NCBI GenBank assembly: GCA_900770725.1 | Contig: CAAGLL010000001.1 | Span: 1 to 37,511, forward strand | DNA length: 37,511 nucleotides | Reading direction: 5' to 3' | From: an uncultured Succinivibrio sp. | GTDB lineage: Bacteria > Pseudomonadota > Gammaproteobacteria > Enterobacterales > Succinivibrionaceae | Shown here: one piece after another, positions 6,833 through 13,646 of the stretch | Numbering within the stretch: the first letter of the stretch is position 1 | Layout: each line of letters opens with the position of its first letter | Notes under the pieces: generated by a model | The model's input: only the letters and a program-made list of their open reading frames with translations | What the model was told of the DNA's origin: nothing | Database searches by the model: none | Position numbers and translations under genes: made by a program

Positions 6833-8668
6833 CTAGTCCAGGATCGGCTTTGGGGAGCTGGGGCGGCGGTATTTCTCGATGAGGTGGAGCGCTCCGCCTC
6901 CTGCAAGCTGCACCTTGCCGCCTGACACCGTCATGTTCCTGCCCGTCATCGCGTCGCGCAGCGTCTCGCCGTCGCCAAAGCAGCTGCCGACCTCGATCTC
7001 GCTTGCGCCTCCCAGGTAGATGAGCACCGCATTGCGGTATCCATGCTCATCGAACACCCTGCACTCGGCTCCATCCTTGCTGCGCTCGGATGCGCCAGCG
7101 CCCACAGCGAGGTTGCGCAGGCGGAACTGCCCGATGCGCTGCCACTCCGAGAGCCCCTGATCAGAGGCGAGCGTGTAGCTGTAGCTGAAGCGGTCGGCCG
7201 CCCACTGCGATGCGCGGTCGACGTCGCGCGGGAAGTTCATGTCCGAGTCCATGGCCGCCTTGGGGGCAAACGAGAAGTCGCCGCCATACGCTCCCTTGCC
7301 ACGCCCAGTCTCATCGCCGTAGACGGCGATGACCGGCCCGCGGCGCAGCAGAAGCTGCCGCGCAAGCCCCGCCACCACGCCGCGGCACAAGCGCACCCCG
7401 GGCCAGGAGAGCGAGTAGATGCGCAACGGCCCCCTGGCGCCCAGCCTCACCGCCTGGTTTTCATCCCTGCCAGTGGCGCAGTCGTCCTCGCCGATGGACT
7501 TCCCCTCAGACGGCGCCACGATGGCGCCGAAGCTTGCGAGCTTGGCCGTGTCCGACCCGCCATCTGCCTTGATCGCCTGCCCTGCAACCGGCAGACCTAT
7601 GAGCATGAAGGGATCGCTCCAGCGCGCCGCAGGATCCCCGCCGCCCTGGCTCTCGGCCTTGCGCCATGCATCGAGGGCGTCGCTGCAGTTGCGCTTGAGC
7701 ATCAGCAGCATGTCCTGGGAGAGCATCATGGCATCATCGACCGCGATGCCGTCCAAGCCGAACTCGCGCACCCACGAGGCCGCCCACATCGACTGGAAGA
7801 AGGCCACCGTGCCGCTGCCGCGGCGGTACTTGGCGGCTGCCGGAAGCGCATACTCAGAATTGGCGTACTTGTCCCACTTGTAGATGAGGAACCCAGGAAG
7901 CTCCACCTTGTTGCCCAGGGCATCCTGGTTGCGAAAGCGCATGCCCTTTCCAAGGCAGTCCGCCTCATCGCATTTCCTGCCGTAGATCCGTGCGTCAAGC
8001 CACCCAGGCCCCCACCAGCGGTTCCATGAGCGGTCCTCCGTGGGGTCGATCGGGACGTCGTTGTAGGTCTCGCCGATCCCCGGCTGCCAGGGGATGCACT
8101 CCTCCCAGCCAAGCACGGTCTTGCCGAAGCCGAACTCGCACATGTCGCGCAGCGTGGGAGGCCCGGGATAGTTCAGCTCAAGCGACATCAGGACGCGCAG
8201 CCCGCGCGCGTGGGCCTGCTGCACCAGGCGGCGCATCTCGTTGACCGTGCCGAATGATGGATCGAGGTAGGTGTAGTCAAGCGCGCGGCTGCCATCGTAG
8301 CCGTAGGCGCCGTAAAGCCCCATCGTGCCGGGGAAGACGCCATGCACCTGCTCGACCGGCGGGGAGATCAGCACTGCCCCGGCCCCCAGCGAGGCGATGT
8401 AGTCAAGGCGCATCCTCAGACCTGCCAGATCCCCGCCGTGGAAGGTGCCGGCCGAGAGCCCGAGCCCGTCATGGAACTTGCGCCCCAGGGTGCCGTCGTT
8501 GCTGCGCGACCCATTTGAGAAGCGGTCGATATTGACGTAATAGATGAAGGCGCTCTCCCAGGAGAATGGCTGGGCACGGGGATCCTCTGCCGGATTGCCG
8601 CCAAGCGCGGCGGCGCGCCCTGCCGCCAGCAGCGCCATGAGCGATAGCGCGAAGTGCCATTTGTGCAT
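6833..8668 (-). CDS. Secreted MalS-like GH13 protein with degenerate active site
   Basis: 611 residues with a signal peptide (hydrophobic 7-17, likely cut after the Ala run near 21), so periplasmic or exported. The whole layout follows E. coli periplasmic alpha-amylase MalS: GLRVLMSLELNYPG (156-169), WVREFGLDGIAVDDA (299-313), PFMLIGLPVAG (353-363), then LLLRRGPVIAVYGDETGR (439-456) and SDMNFPRDVD. The catalytic positions are mostly changed. Region I D-V-V-x-N-H has become S162..N166-Y167. In region II the near-invariant Arg is Ala309, although the nucleophile-position D311 stays. In region III the acid/base Glu is Leu359. In region IV the H-D pair aligns with Pro423-Gly424. Hydrolysis is therefore unlikely; glycan binding or another role is possible. 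Shine-Dalgarno GGGAGGAA precedes ATG 8668. Convergent with ispB, 19 bases apart. Frame and codon usage look intact, which argues against a simple pseudogene. Confidence 0.82.
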   Translation of the reverse strand: MHKWHFALSLMALLAAGRAAALGGNPAEDPRAQPFSWESAFIYYVNIDRFSNGSRSNDGTLGRKFHDGLGLSAGTFHGGDLAGLRMRLDYIASLGAGAVLISPPVEQVHGVFPGTMGLYGAYGYDGSRALDYTYLDPSFGTVNEMRRLVQQAHARGLRVLMSLELNYPGPPTLRDMCEFGFGKTVLGWEECIPWQPGIGETYNDVPIDPTEDRSWNRWWGPGWLDARIYGRKCDEADCLGKGMRFRNQDALGNKVELPGFLIYKWDKYANSEYALPAAAKYRRGSGTVAFFQSMWAASWVREFGLDGIAVDDAMMLSQDMLLMLKRNCSDALDAWRKAESQGGGDPAARWSDPFMLIGLPVAGQAIKADGGSDTAKLASFGAIVAPSEGKSIGEDDCATGRDENQAVRLGARGPLRIYSLSWPGVRLCRGVVAGLARQLLLRRGPVIAVYGDETGRGKGAYGGDFSFAPKAAMDSDMNFPRDVDRASQWAADRFSYSYTLASDQGLSEWQRIGQFRLRNLAVGAGASERSKDGAECRVFDEHGYRNAVLIYLGGASEIEVGSCFGDGETLRDAMTGRNMTVSGGKVQLAGGGALHLIEKYRRPSSPKPILD

Positions 8669-8746
8669 CTGTTCCTCCCGGCGCCGCCGCGCCCGCCATC
8701 TGGCATTTTTGACCGCGGCGCACGACCGTGCAACCGCGCCTTGGCC

Positions 8747-8762
8747 GGATTGCGATCAATCC
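8747..8762. promoter_or_regulatory. Inverted repeat upstream of the MalS-like gene
   Basis: GGATTG and CAATCC face each other around CGAT, 79 bases before the MalS-like start. It could be an operator or a small hairpin. Otherwise I see nothing recognisable in 8669-8890: no good promoter, RNA gene or further frame. Confidence 0.25.
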
Positions 8763-8910
8763 AGCGGAAAAGAACCTCCATGGCGCTGGAAGGCATGCGC
8801 CCTCAAGCGGCATTCCTCGCCTTTGACGAGAGGTATTTCAAATGCAGATGCTGGCTTGGGCTCCACACGCGCTGCTTGACTGCAAAGCCATGTTAACCAA
8901 TGGGAGATTG

Positions 8911-9025
8911 GCCAACTCCTATAATGAAATCAAGCCGACTTCATAAGTAAAAACCAGCCAACTGACAAAGTAAAAAACGGCCAACTTGCAAAGCCGATAG
9001 CGGCCAGCTTTCAAGCTCGACGACC
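8911..9025. repeat. Five 23-bp phased repeats (GCC-R-R-CT units), probable IS21-type end remnant
   Basis: Units begin at 8911, 8934, 8957, 8980 and 9003, exactly 23 bases apart, each with GCC(A/G)(A/G)CT and mostly followed by an A-rich second half (units 3 and 4 share GCCAACT-n-n-CAAAG). The last unit runs into the truncated DUF4143 frame. A TG dinucleotide at 8891 is a possible element end. IS21-family elements carry multiple short repeats with GGCCAACT-like cores at their ends, so an eroded IS end is the first guess. Plasmid-type iterons are the alternative. No transposase gene is present. Confidence 0.55.
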
Positions 9026-9369
9026 TGAAAGCGATGGCGCTCTTGTTTGAAGGCCTGGCAGTCCGGGGCCTGCGGGTATGCGCAGGCGCACTTGGCGGCG
9101 GCATATACCACTACCGCGACAGGAACGGGCTTGAGTGCGATGCCGTACTGCACCTTCCAAACGGGAAATACGGCTTGATCGAAGTCAAGCTGGGCAGCAA
9201 GATCCTTGTGGAAGAAGGGGCCTCAAACCTGCTCAAGCTTGCAGGAAAGATAGATCAGGGCAGGATGGCCGCTCCATCATCCATGATGGTGCTCACGGCC
9301 CAGGGGCCATTCGCGTACAGGCGCCAGGACGGGGCGTGCGTGGTCCCGATCGGCTGCCTTGGCCCTTGA
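9001..9369 (+). pseudogene. C-terminal remnant of a DUF4143-type AAA+ ATPase
   Basis: The frame from about 9019 to TGA at 9369 encodes the last part of the ATPase family with a C-terminal DUF4143 nuclease-like domain: LLFEGLAVRGLRVCAG, then YHYRDRNGLECDAVLHL, KYGLIEVKLG and the ending ACVVPIGCLGP, all typical for the family. Full members are about 400 residues, with an N-terminal P-loop that is absent here. The frame hits a TAG at 8998-9000 inside the 23-bp repeat array, so the gene was cut where the repeats begin. An internal ATG at 9034 lacks a ribosome binding site. The E-C-D and E-V-K residues of the nuclease-like fold are still present. I read it as a dead fragment. Confidence 0.75.
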
Positions 9370-9425
9370 CCTGCAGCGCAGGTGTTGAACAATTTCATCA
9401 GACACAACGACATAAGGAGTATCTC

Positions 9426-10262
9426 ATGGCAAATCAAAGCTTTTTGAAGCTCAATGACGGGGCGCAGATCCCGCAGCTTGGCTTTGGAGTGTTCCTCGCC
9501 AAGGACGGGAACGAGACCTACGAAGCGGTGCGCGCCGCGCTCGACTGCGGCTACCGCCACATCGACACCGCGGCCGCCTATGGCAACGAGGCCTCGGTGG
9601 GCAGGGCGATCCGCGACAGCGGGATCGATCCTGACGAGATCTTCCTGACGACCAAGGTTTGGAACGAGGACGTGCGCGCCCACCGCGCGCTCGAGGCGCT
9701 CAAGGATTCGCTCAAGCGCCTGGGGCTCCCCCGCGTGAGCCTCTGCCTCATCCACTGGCCTGCCGACGGCTGGGAAGATGCCTGGAAGGATCTCGCGAAG
9801 GCCAAGGCCGAGGGCCTTGCAGGGAGCATCGGCGTGAGCAACTTCCAGATCCACCACCTGGTGCGCCTTGCCGAGATCTCAGACGCGGTTCCCGCCGTGA
9901 ACCAGGTCGAATGCCACCCGCGCCTGCCCCAGCATGAGCTTCAGAGGTTCTGCAAGGAGCACGGCGGCATCCTGCTTGAGGCCTGGAGCCCGCTTGGCGG
10001 CAGCCGCAAGGGCGAGTCGCTGCGCACGAACCCGGTCTTGTGCGAGATAGCAAAGGAGCACGGCAAGAGCGCTGCGCAGATCCTGATCCGCTGGCAGCTT
10101 GAGCGCGGGATCATCGTGCTGCCCAAGTCCGTCCACAAGGAGCGCATCGAGCAGAACTTCGACGTGTTCGACTTCAGCCTCACCAAGGAGGACTGCGAGC
10201 GCATCTGCACACTCGACGATGGCTTCCGCTACGGCTCAAGCCCCGACACCTTCAACTTCTGA
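9426..10262 (+). CDS. Aldo/keto reductase (2,5-diketo-D-gluconate reductase-like)
   Basis: 278-residue NADPH-dependent (beta/alpha)8-barrel reductase of the AKR family close to Dkg/AKR5 proteins. The catalytic tetrad is complete: D47 and Y52 in HIDTAAAYGNE, K77 in TTKVWN and H110 in LIHWP. GVSNF, NQVECHP and the C-terminal PKSVHKERI-x-x-N cofactor-binding motif are present. AAGGAG lies six bases before ATG 9426; the longer open frame upstream runs through the DUF4143 remnant in another frame and is not real. A possible promoter TTGACC (9366-9371) with AACAAT (9388-9393) is weak. No neighbour fixes the physiological substrate; such enzymes often detoxify methylglyoxal or other carbonyls. Two hairpins follow the stop. 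Confidence 0.92.
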   Translation: MANQSFLKLNDGAQIPQLGFGVFLAKDGNETYEAVRAALDCGYRHIDTAAAYGNEASVGRAIRDSGIDPDEIFLTTKVWNEDVRAHRALEALKDSLKRLGLPRVSLCLIHWPADGWEDAWKDLAKAKAEGLAGSIGVSNFQIHHLVRLAEISDAVPAVNQVECHPRLPQHELQRFCKEHGGILLEAWSPLGGSRKGESLRTNPVLCEIAKEHGKSAAQILIRWQLERGIIVLPKSVHKERIEQNFDVFDFSLTKEDCERICTLDDGFRYGSSPDTFNF

Positions 10263-10273
10263 CATGCGGCGGC

Positions 10274-10346
10274 CCCTGCCGGAAAAAGGCAGGGATTGCA
10301 CCATGATCAATCATCAGGCGGCTCATGCCGCCTGTCTTGATCTTGT
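10274..10346 (+). terminator. Tandem hairpins after the aldo/keto reductase gene
   Basis: A 7-bp stem (10274-10280 with 10288-10294, loop GGAAAAA) is followed by an 8-bp stem (10315-10322 with 10327-10334, loop TCAT) and TCTTGATCTTGTTT. The U-tract is interrupted, so termination may be incomplete and the small ORF downstream could be reached by read-through. Confidence 0.5.
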
Positions 10347-10429
10347 TTGGTGCATATTTCCCCGCCCTGCTGCATCCGCGATAGGCTGGAGTTGCAAGCA
10401 GAAATAAACACAAACCACAGGAGGCCGTC

Positions 10430-10606
10430 ATGGAAAGATTGCTTGAAGCCTGCAGGGCCGCTGCCCGGGCATGGTGCCGCGCCACCGCCTGCCTCCAGTC
10501 GCTCCTTCCGGCAGGACAGTCCTGCGCAGACATGAACCTCGTCTGCGTCACCGCAGTCTCGATGCCCGCGCCGTTCCCGCAGTGCCTCATCAAGGCCCAG
10601 TCCTGA
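10430..10606 (+). CDS. Predicted 58-residue Cys-rich small protein, unknown function
   Basis: An open frame of 58 codons starts at ATG 10430, with the perfect Shine-Dalgarno AGGAGG six bases upstream, and ends with TGA 10604-10606. It begins MERLLEACRAAARAWCRA and has six cysteines (8, 16, 21, 32, 39, 52). The first 20 residues could form a basic amphipathic helix; there is no clear transmembrane segment or signal peptide. I do not recognise the family. It stands alone between the aldo/keto reductase and the DeoR gene. GC-rich DNA yields many chance frames, so the main evidence is the ribosome binding site. A chance frame, a leader peptide or the coding part of a dual-function RNA are the alternatives. 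Confidence 0.4.
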   Translation: MERLLEACRAAARAWCRATACLQSLLPAGQSCADMNLVCVTAVSMPAPFPQCLIKAQS

Positions 10607-10706
10607 GCATCTTAGGTTTTCTCCTGCAGCGCCCTGTGCTCTTGGGCGCGGCACGCGGTTCGACCAAAGTCCGCCGGGCCGCTCACCGATAGATCCGGTT
10701 TTTATT

Positions 10707-10735
10707 GGAAGGCCTTCGAGGCCTTCCCCTTGTTG
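10707..10735 (+). terminator. Hairpin between the small ORF and the DeoR gene
   Basis: An 8-bp stem (10707-10714 with 10720-10727, loop TTCGA) is followed by CCTTGTT. It could end the small-ORF transcript. Between 10607 and 10706 there is another 6-bp stem (GCGCCC/GGGCGC) and no further coding signal. Confidence 0.45.
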
Positions 10736-10799
10736 CCTGCGCATTTTGGCCGCCGTCTTGGGAATTGACGCCCATGATCCAAGTTTGCGGCGTTCTTTG

Positions 10800-10831
10800 T
10801 TGCAACTCCCACAAAAAATGTTTTACATTTT
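10800..10831 (+). promoter_or_regulatory. Promoter and likely autoregulatory operator of the DeoR gene
   Basis: -35 TTGCAA (10800-10805) and -10 TACATT (10824-10829) are 18 bases apart. An inverted repeat, AAAATG and CATTTT around TTTTA (10815-10831), covers the -10. A repressor bound there would block its own gene, which is common for DeoR proteins. The promoter is a fair match; the operator is inference. Confidence 0.5.
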
Positions 10832-10886
10832 ACGTGGTGCGGGGCGCGGTGCGCCCCGCGCGCTTTCAAGCATGACCGGGGGCGTA

Positions 10887-11720
10887 ATGAACACCAGCAA
10901 GAAAGGCAAGCTCTCAAAATCCGAGCGCCAGGAACTCATCACCAGCAGGCTGCGCAACAGCCCTGCCCTCAGGGTTTCGGAGCTGGCCTCCGAGATCAAG
11001 GTATCCACCGAGACCATCAGGCGCGATCTTGCGGAGCTTGAGGAGCGCGGGCTCATCAGCCGCACCTACGGCGGGGCCGCCAGGCCCATGGAGCCAGAGC
11101 CGGGCTACGACGAGCGCGACCGGCTCTTCACGCGCGAGCGCGAGGGGATCGCCATGGCCATCTGCTCGGAGGTCAAGGACGGCGAGGTACTCATCATAGG
11201 AAGCGGCGCCACCACCGGGCGCATCGCCACGCGCCTTGCCGCAGTGAGGCGCGGCCTCAAGATCTTCACGGACTCGACCGCGGTCGCCGCGGCCCTCTCC
11301 CAGAACCCCACCTTCCGCATCAGGCTGCTCCCCGGGATCTACAACGGCGACGAGCGCTGCGTCTGCGGCCCCGAGACCGTGGCCGCCGTCTGCCGGATCT
11401 TCGCGAACACCGCCATCCTGGGCGCCTCGGGCCTCACCGGCAACGGCGTGAGCAACGCCGATGCCGACATCGCCGAGACCTACGCGGCGATGGCCTCGCG
11501 CGCAAGCCGCGTCGTGATCGCCGCCGACCACTCCAAGACCGCCCGCGAGTCGGTCCTCACCTACTGCACCTGGGATCAGGTGAGCGAGCTGGTCACCGAC
11601 ATGGCGCCCTCCGATCCCGACATCCTCGCCGCGCTCAAGTCCCACGGAGTGCAGCTCAAGGTTACCTCGGGCCATGACGGCGGGATCCTCGAGGAAGGAA
11701 GGCTGCATCTGGGCTTCTGA
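10887..11720 (+). CDS. DeoR family transcriptional regulator
   Basis: 277 residues with an N-terminal winged helix-turn-helix (about 11-62) whose recognition helix reads VSTETIRRDLAELEERGLIS, followed by the Y-G-G-A hinge and a C-terminal DeoR sensor domain (about 78-235) that binds a sugar phosphate in characterised members. IIGSGATTGRIATRLA and LGASGLTGNGVSNADADIAE are the sensor-domain landmarks. ATG 10887 is preferred because it lies after GGGGG and matches the family N-terminus; ATG 10872 is in frame but has no Shine-Dalgarno, and the frame is open still further. No sugar operon stands next to it, so the regulon is unknown. The nearest sugar genes are the MalS-like gene and ppgK. Autoregulation is suggested by the promoter palindrome. 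Confidence 0.9.
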   Translation: MNTSKKGKLSKSERQELITSRLRNSPALRVSELASEIKVSTETIRRDLAELEERGLISRTYGGAARPMEPEPGYDERDRLFTREREGIAMAICSEVKDGEVLIIGSGATTGRIATRLAAVRRGLKIFTDSTAVAAALSQNPTFRIRLLPGIYNGDERCVCGPETVAAVCRIFANTAILGASGLTGNGVSNADADIAETYAAMASRASRVVIAADHSKTARESVLTYCTWDQVSELVTDMAPSDPDILAALKSHGVQLKVTSGHDGGILEEGRLHLGF

Positions 11721-11795
11721 CGCTGCCGCAGCACCTGTTTGATGGCAAGCGGCAGCCTGGTTCGATTTGCCGCCTGGCTACCTAGGGGGACATCA

Positions 11796-12092
11796 ATGAA
11801 AAGGGGCAAGCACACGATCGCAGTGCCGCCAGGCGAGACCATCAAGGAGTACTTCGAGATGCGCGGCATGACGATAAAGGATCTCTCAATCGGGCTTGGC
11901 TGCAGCGAGGAGGACGCCGGATTGGAGGAGGAGGTTCAGCTTGAAGCCGAGACTGCGCAGAAGATCGAGGCGCTCTTCAATGTGCCTGCTGACGTATGGC
12001 TCAATATGGAAAAGCTCTACCGCTCAGACCTTGTGAAAGTTGAGAGGGAGCTTGAGGCGGAGAGGAGAAAAGCCAGAAGGGCGCGCCGCTAA
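11796..12092 (+). CDS. Solitary HigA-like antitoxin/XRE protein with degenerate DNA-binding helix
   Basis: 98 residues from ATG 11796 (GGGGGA four bases upstream). The N-terminal IAVPPGETIKEYFEMRGMTIKDLSIGLG and C-terminal LEAETAQKIEALFNVPADVWLNMEKLY fit HigA/VapI-type helix-turn-helix antitoxins, in which P-P-G-x-x-x-K-E-x-F opens the domain and W-L-N-L-x-x-x-Y closes it. Between them, where family members carry the basic, polar recognition helix, this protein has the acidic stretch CSEEDAGLEEEVQLE, which is shorter than usual. DNA binding is doubtful. No HigB-type toxin gene lies on either side. The highly basic tail (ERRKARRARR) is unusual. It may be a decayed orphan antitoxin or a protein-binding derivative. 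Confidence 0.7.
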   Translation: MKRGKHTIAVPPGETIKEYFEMRGMTIKDLSIGLGCSEEDAGLEEEVQLEAETAQKIEALFNVPADVWLNMEKLYRSDLVKVERELEAERRKARRARR

Positions 12093-12148
12093 TGGCGGAG
12101 GGCGACATTTACCTGCATGACCGCAGGATCAGGCCTGCCTGAGATTTC

Positions 12149-12185
12149 AAGGCCCCGGCAGGAACGTCCTGCCGGGGCCTTGCTC
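12149..12185. terminator. Bidirectional terminator between HigA-like gene and purA
   Basis: A perfect 15-bp stem (12149-12163 with 12167-12181) with loop ACG stands between two converging genes. U-tracts are weak on both sides (TTGCTCT on plus, TTGAAAT on minus), but the stem is very stable. Confidence 0.75.
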
Positions 12186-12230
12186 TCAGCGCCGCATCCC
12201 TTGGGACGGCGCCATGCGCTCAGGCCGTCA

Positions 12231-13529
12231 TCAGGCGAACGGATCCTCGAGCGTGATGGTCTGGTTGCGCTCAGGGCCGGTCGAGAGGATCGCGACCTTG
12301 ACGCCCGAGAGCTCCTCGAGGCGCTTCACGTACTTGCGGGCGTTCTCGGGGAGCTTGTCCCACGAGGTGATCCCGAAGGTGCTCTGCTTCCAGCCCGGCA
12401 TGGTCTCGTACACCGGCTCCACGCCCTCGTAGTCGTAGGCGGAGAACGGCGGCAGATCCCTTACCTGGCCGTCAGGATAGCGGTAGCCGGTGCAGATCTT
12501 GACCTCGTCGAGATCGTCGAGCACGTCGAGCTTCATCAGCGCCAGCCCCGAGAGGCTGTTGAGCACCGCGCTGCGGTGCATCGCCACGGCGTCGAACCAG
12601 CCGGTGCGGCGCGGGCGCCCGGTGACGGCGCCGAACTCCTTGCCGCGCTGGCGGATGTGCTCGCCCAGCTCGTCCTTGAGCTCGGTCGGGTACGGGCCGC
12701 CGCCGACGCGGGTGGTGTAGACCTTGGCGATGCCCAGCACGTAGTCGATGGACAGCGGGCCGGCGCCGGAGCCGGTGACGCAGCCGCCGGCGGTGGTGTT
12801 CGAGGAGGTCACGTACGGGTAGGTGCCGAAGTCGATGTCGAGGAAGGTGCCCTGCGCGCCCTCGAAGAGGATCTTCTTGCCATCGGCGCGGGCCTTGGCG
12901 AGGATGTCCGAGACGTCGCCCACCATCCTGAGGAGGCGGTCGCGGTAGCCGTCGACCTGCTCCATGACGCTCTCAAAGCTCACCTCCTCGGCGTGGAAGT
13001 AGTTCTTGAGCATGAAGTTGCGGTAGTCGAGCAGGCGCTTGAGCTTCTCCACAAAGAAGTCCATGTGCATGAGATCGCCCACGCGCACGCCGCGGCGGGC
13101 CACCTTGTCCTCGTAGCACGGGCCGATGCCGCGGCCGGTGGTGCCGATGGCGCCCTTGCCGCGGGCCTTCTCGGAGGCCTTGTCGATGGCCGGGTGGACC
13201 GGCAGCAGCAGCGAGCAGGAGCCGTTGACGGTGATGCGCTCCTCGGCGTCGGCGACGCCGGCGGCCTTGAGCTCCTCGATCTCCTCGAAGAGGGCGGCCG
13301 GGTTCACCACCACCCCGCTGCCGATGAGGCAGCGGCACTTGGGGTGCATGATCCCGGAGGGCACCAGCCTGACCACGACCTTGCGGTCGCCGACGACCAG
13401 CGTGTGGCCGGCGTTGTTGCCGCCCTGGCTGCGGACGACGATGTTGGCCTCGGAGGTGAGCAGGTCCGCCACCTTGCCTTTGCCTTCATCTCCCCACTGG
13501 GTCCCGAGCACAATCACATTCTTGGGCAT
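12231..13529 (-). CDS. purA: Adenylosuccinate synthetase
   Basis: 432 residues, the E. coli size. The enzyme joins aspartate to IMP using GTP, the first step from IMP to AMP. The P-loop-like GDEGKGK at 13-19 in VIVLGTQWGDEGKGKVAD, NNAGHT around His41, GTTGRGIGPCYEDK, the VTSSNTTAGG loop and TGRPRRTGWFDAV are all present. ATG 13529 is preceded by GAGGAAAT. The gene follows hflC after a clear terminator, so it is expected to have its own promoter in the 117-base gap, which I cannot identify firmly. hflK-hflC-purA neighbourhood is conserved in gammaproteobacteria. Confidence 0.98.
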   Translation of the reverse strand: MPKNVIVLGTQWGDEGKGKVADLLTSEANIVVRSQGGNNAGHTLVVGDRKVVVRLVPSGIMHPKCRCLIGSGVVVNPAALFEEIEELKAAGVADAEERITVNGSCSLLLPVHPAIDKASEKARGKGAIGTTGRGIGPCYEDKVARRGVRVGDLMHMDFFVEKLKRLLDYRNFMLKNYFHAEEVSFESVMEQVDGYRDRLLRMVGDVSDILAKARADGKKILFEGAQGTFLDIDFGTYPYVTSSNTTAGGCVTGSGAGPLSIDYVLGIAKVYTTRVGGGPYPTELKDELGEHIRQRGKEFGAVTGRPRRTGWFDAVAMHRSAVLNSLSGLALMKLDVLDDLDEVKICTGYRYPDGQVRDLPPFSAYDYEGVEPVYETMPGWKQSTFGITSWDKLPENARKYVKRLEELSGVKVAILSTGPERNQTITLEDPFA

Positions 13530-13604
13530 TTCTAATTTCCTCGCGGCAGGACAAGATCCTGCCTGTTGCTTCTAATTACTGCTGCTAAAAGACTTCGGGT
13601 TGCA

Positions 13605-13634
13605 AAAGCAAAAATCCCGCCAAAGCGGGATTTT
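13605..13634 (-). terminator. Terminator of the hfq-hflX-hflK-hflC operon
   Basis: AAAATCCCGC pairs with GCGGGATTTT (13611-13620 and 13625-13634) around a four-base loop; on the minus strand it is followed by TGCTTTTGC. It lies 13 bases after the hflC stop. Confidence 0.88.
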
Positions 13635-13646
13635 AACTCATTGCGC

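Noticed and set aside
8911..9025. CRISPR array as reading of the 23-bp phased repeats
   Set aside because: Only the first seven or so bases are conserved per unit, there are no constant full repeats with unique spacers, and no cas genes lie nearby.
9135..9425. N-terminal extension of the aldo/keto reductase frame
   Set aside because: It runs through the DUF4143 remnant in another frame, has no family similarity, and the start at 9426 has AAGGAG at good distance.
10640..10690. A tRNA-like T-loop string GGTTCGA near 10657
   Set aside because: No flanking T-stem, acceptor stem or anticodon arm pairs with it.
12117..13535. A 472-codon open frame on the plus strand opposite purA, and similar long frames opposite other genes
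   Set aside because: Shadow frames are expected at this GC content. The translation is low complexity (Val, Ala, Gly, His, Asp) and purA on the other strand is unmistakable.
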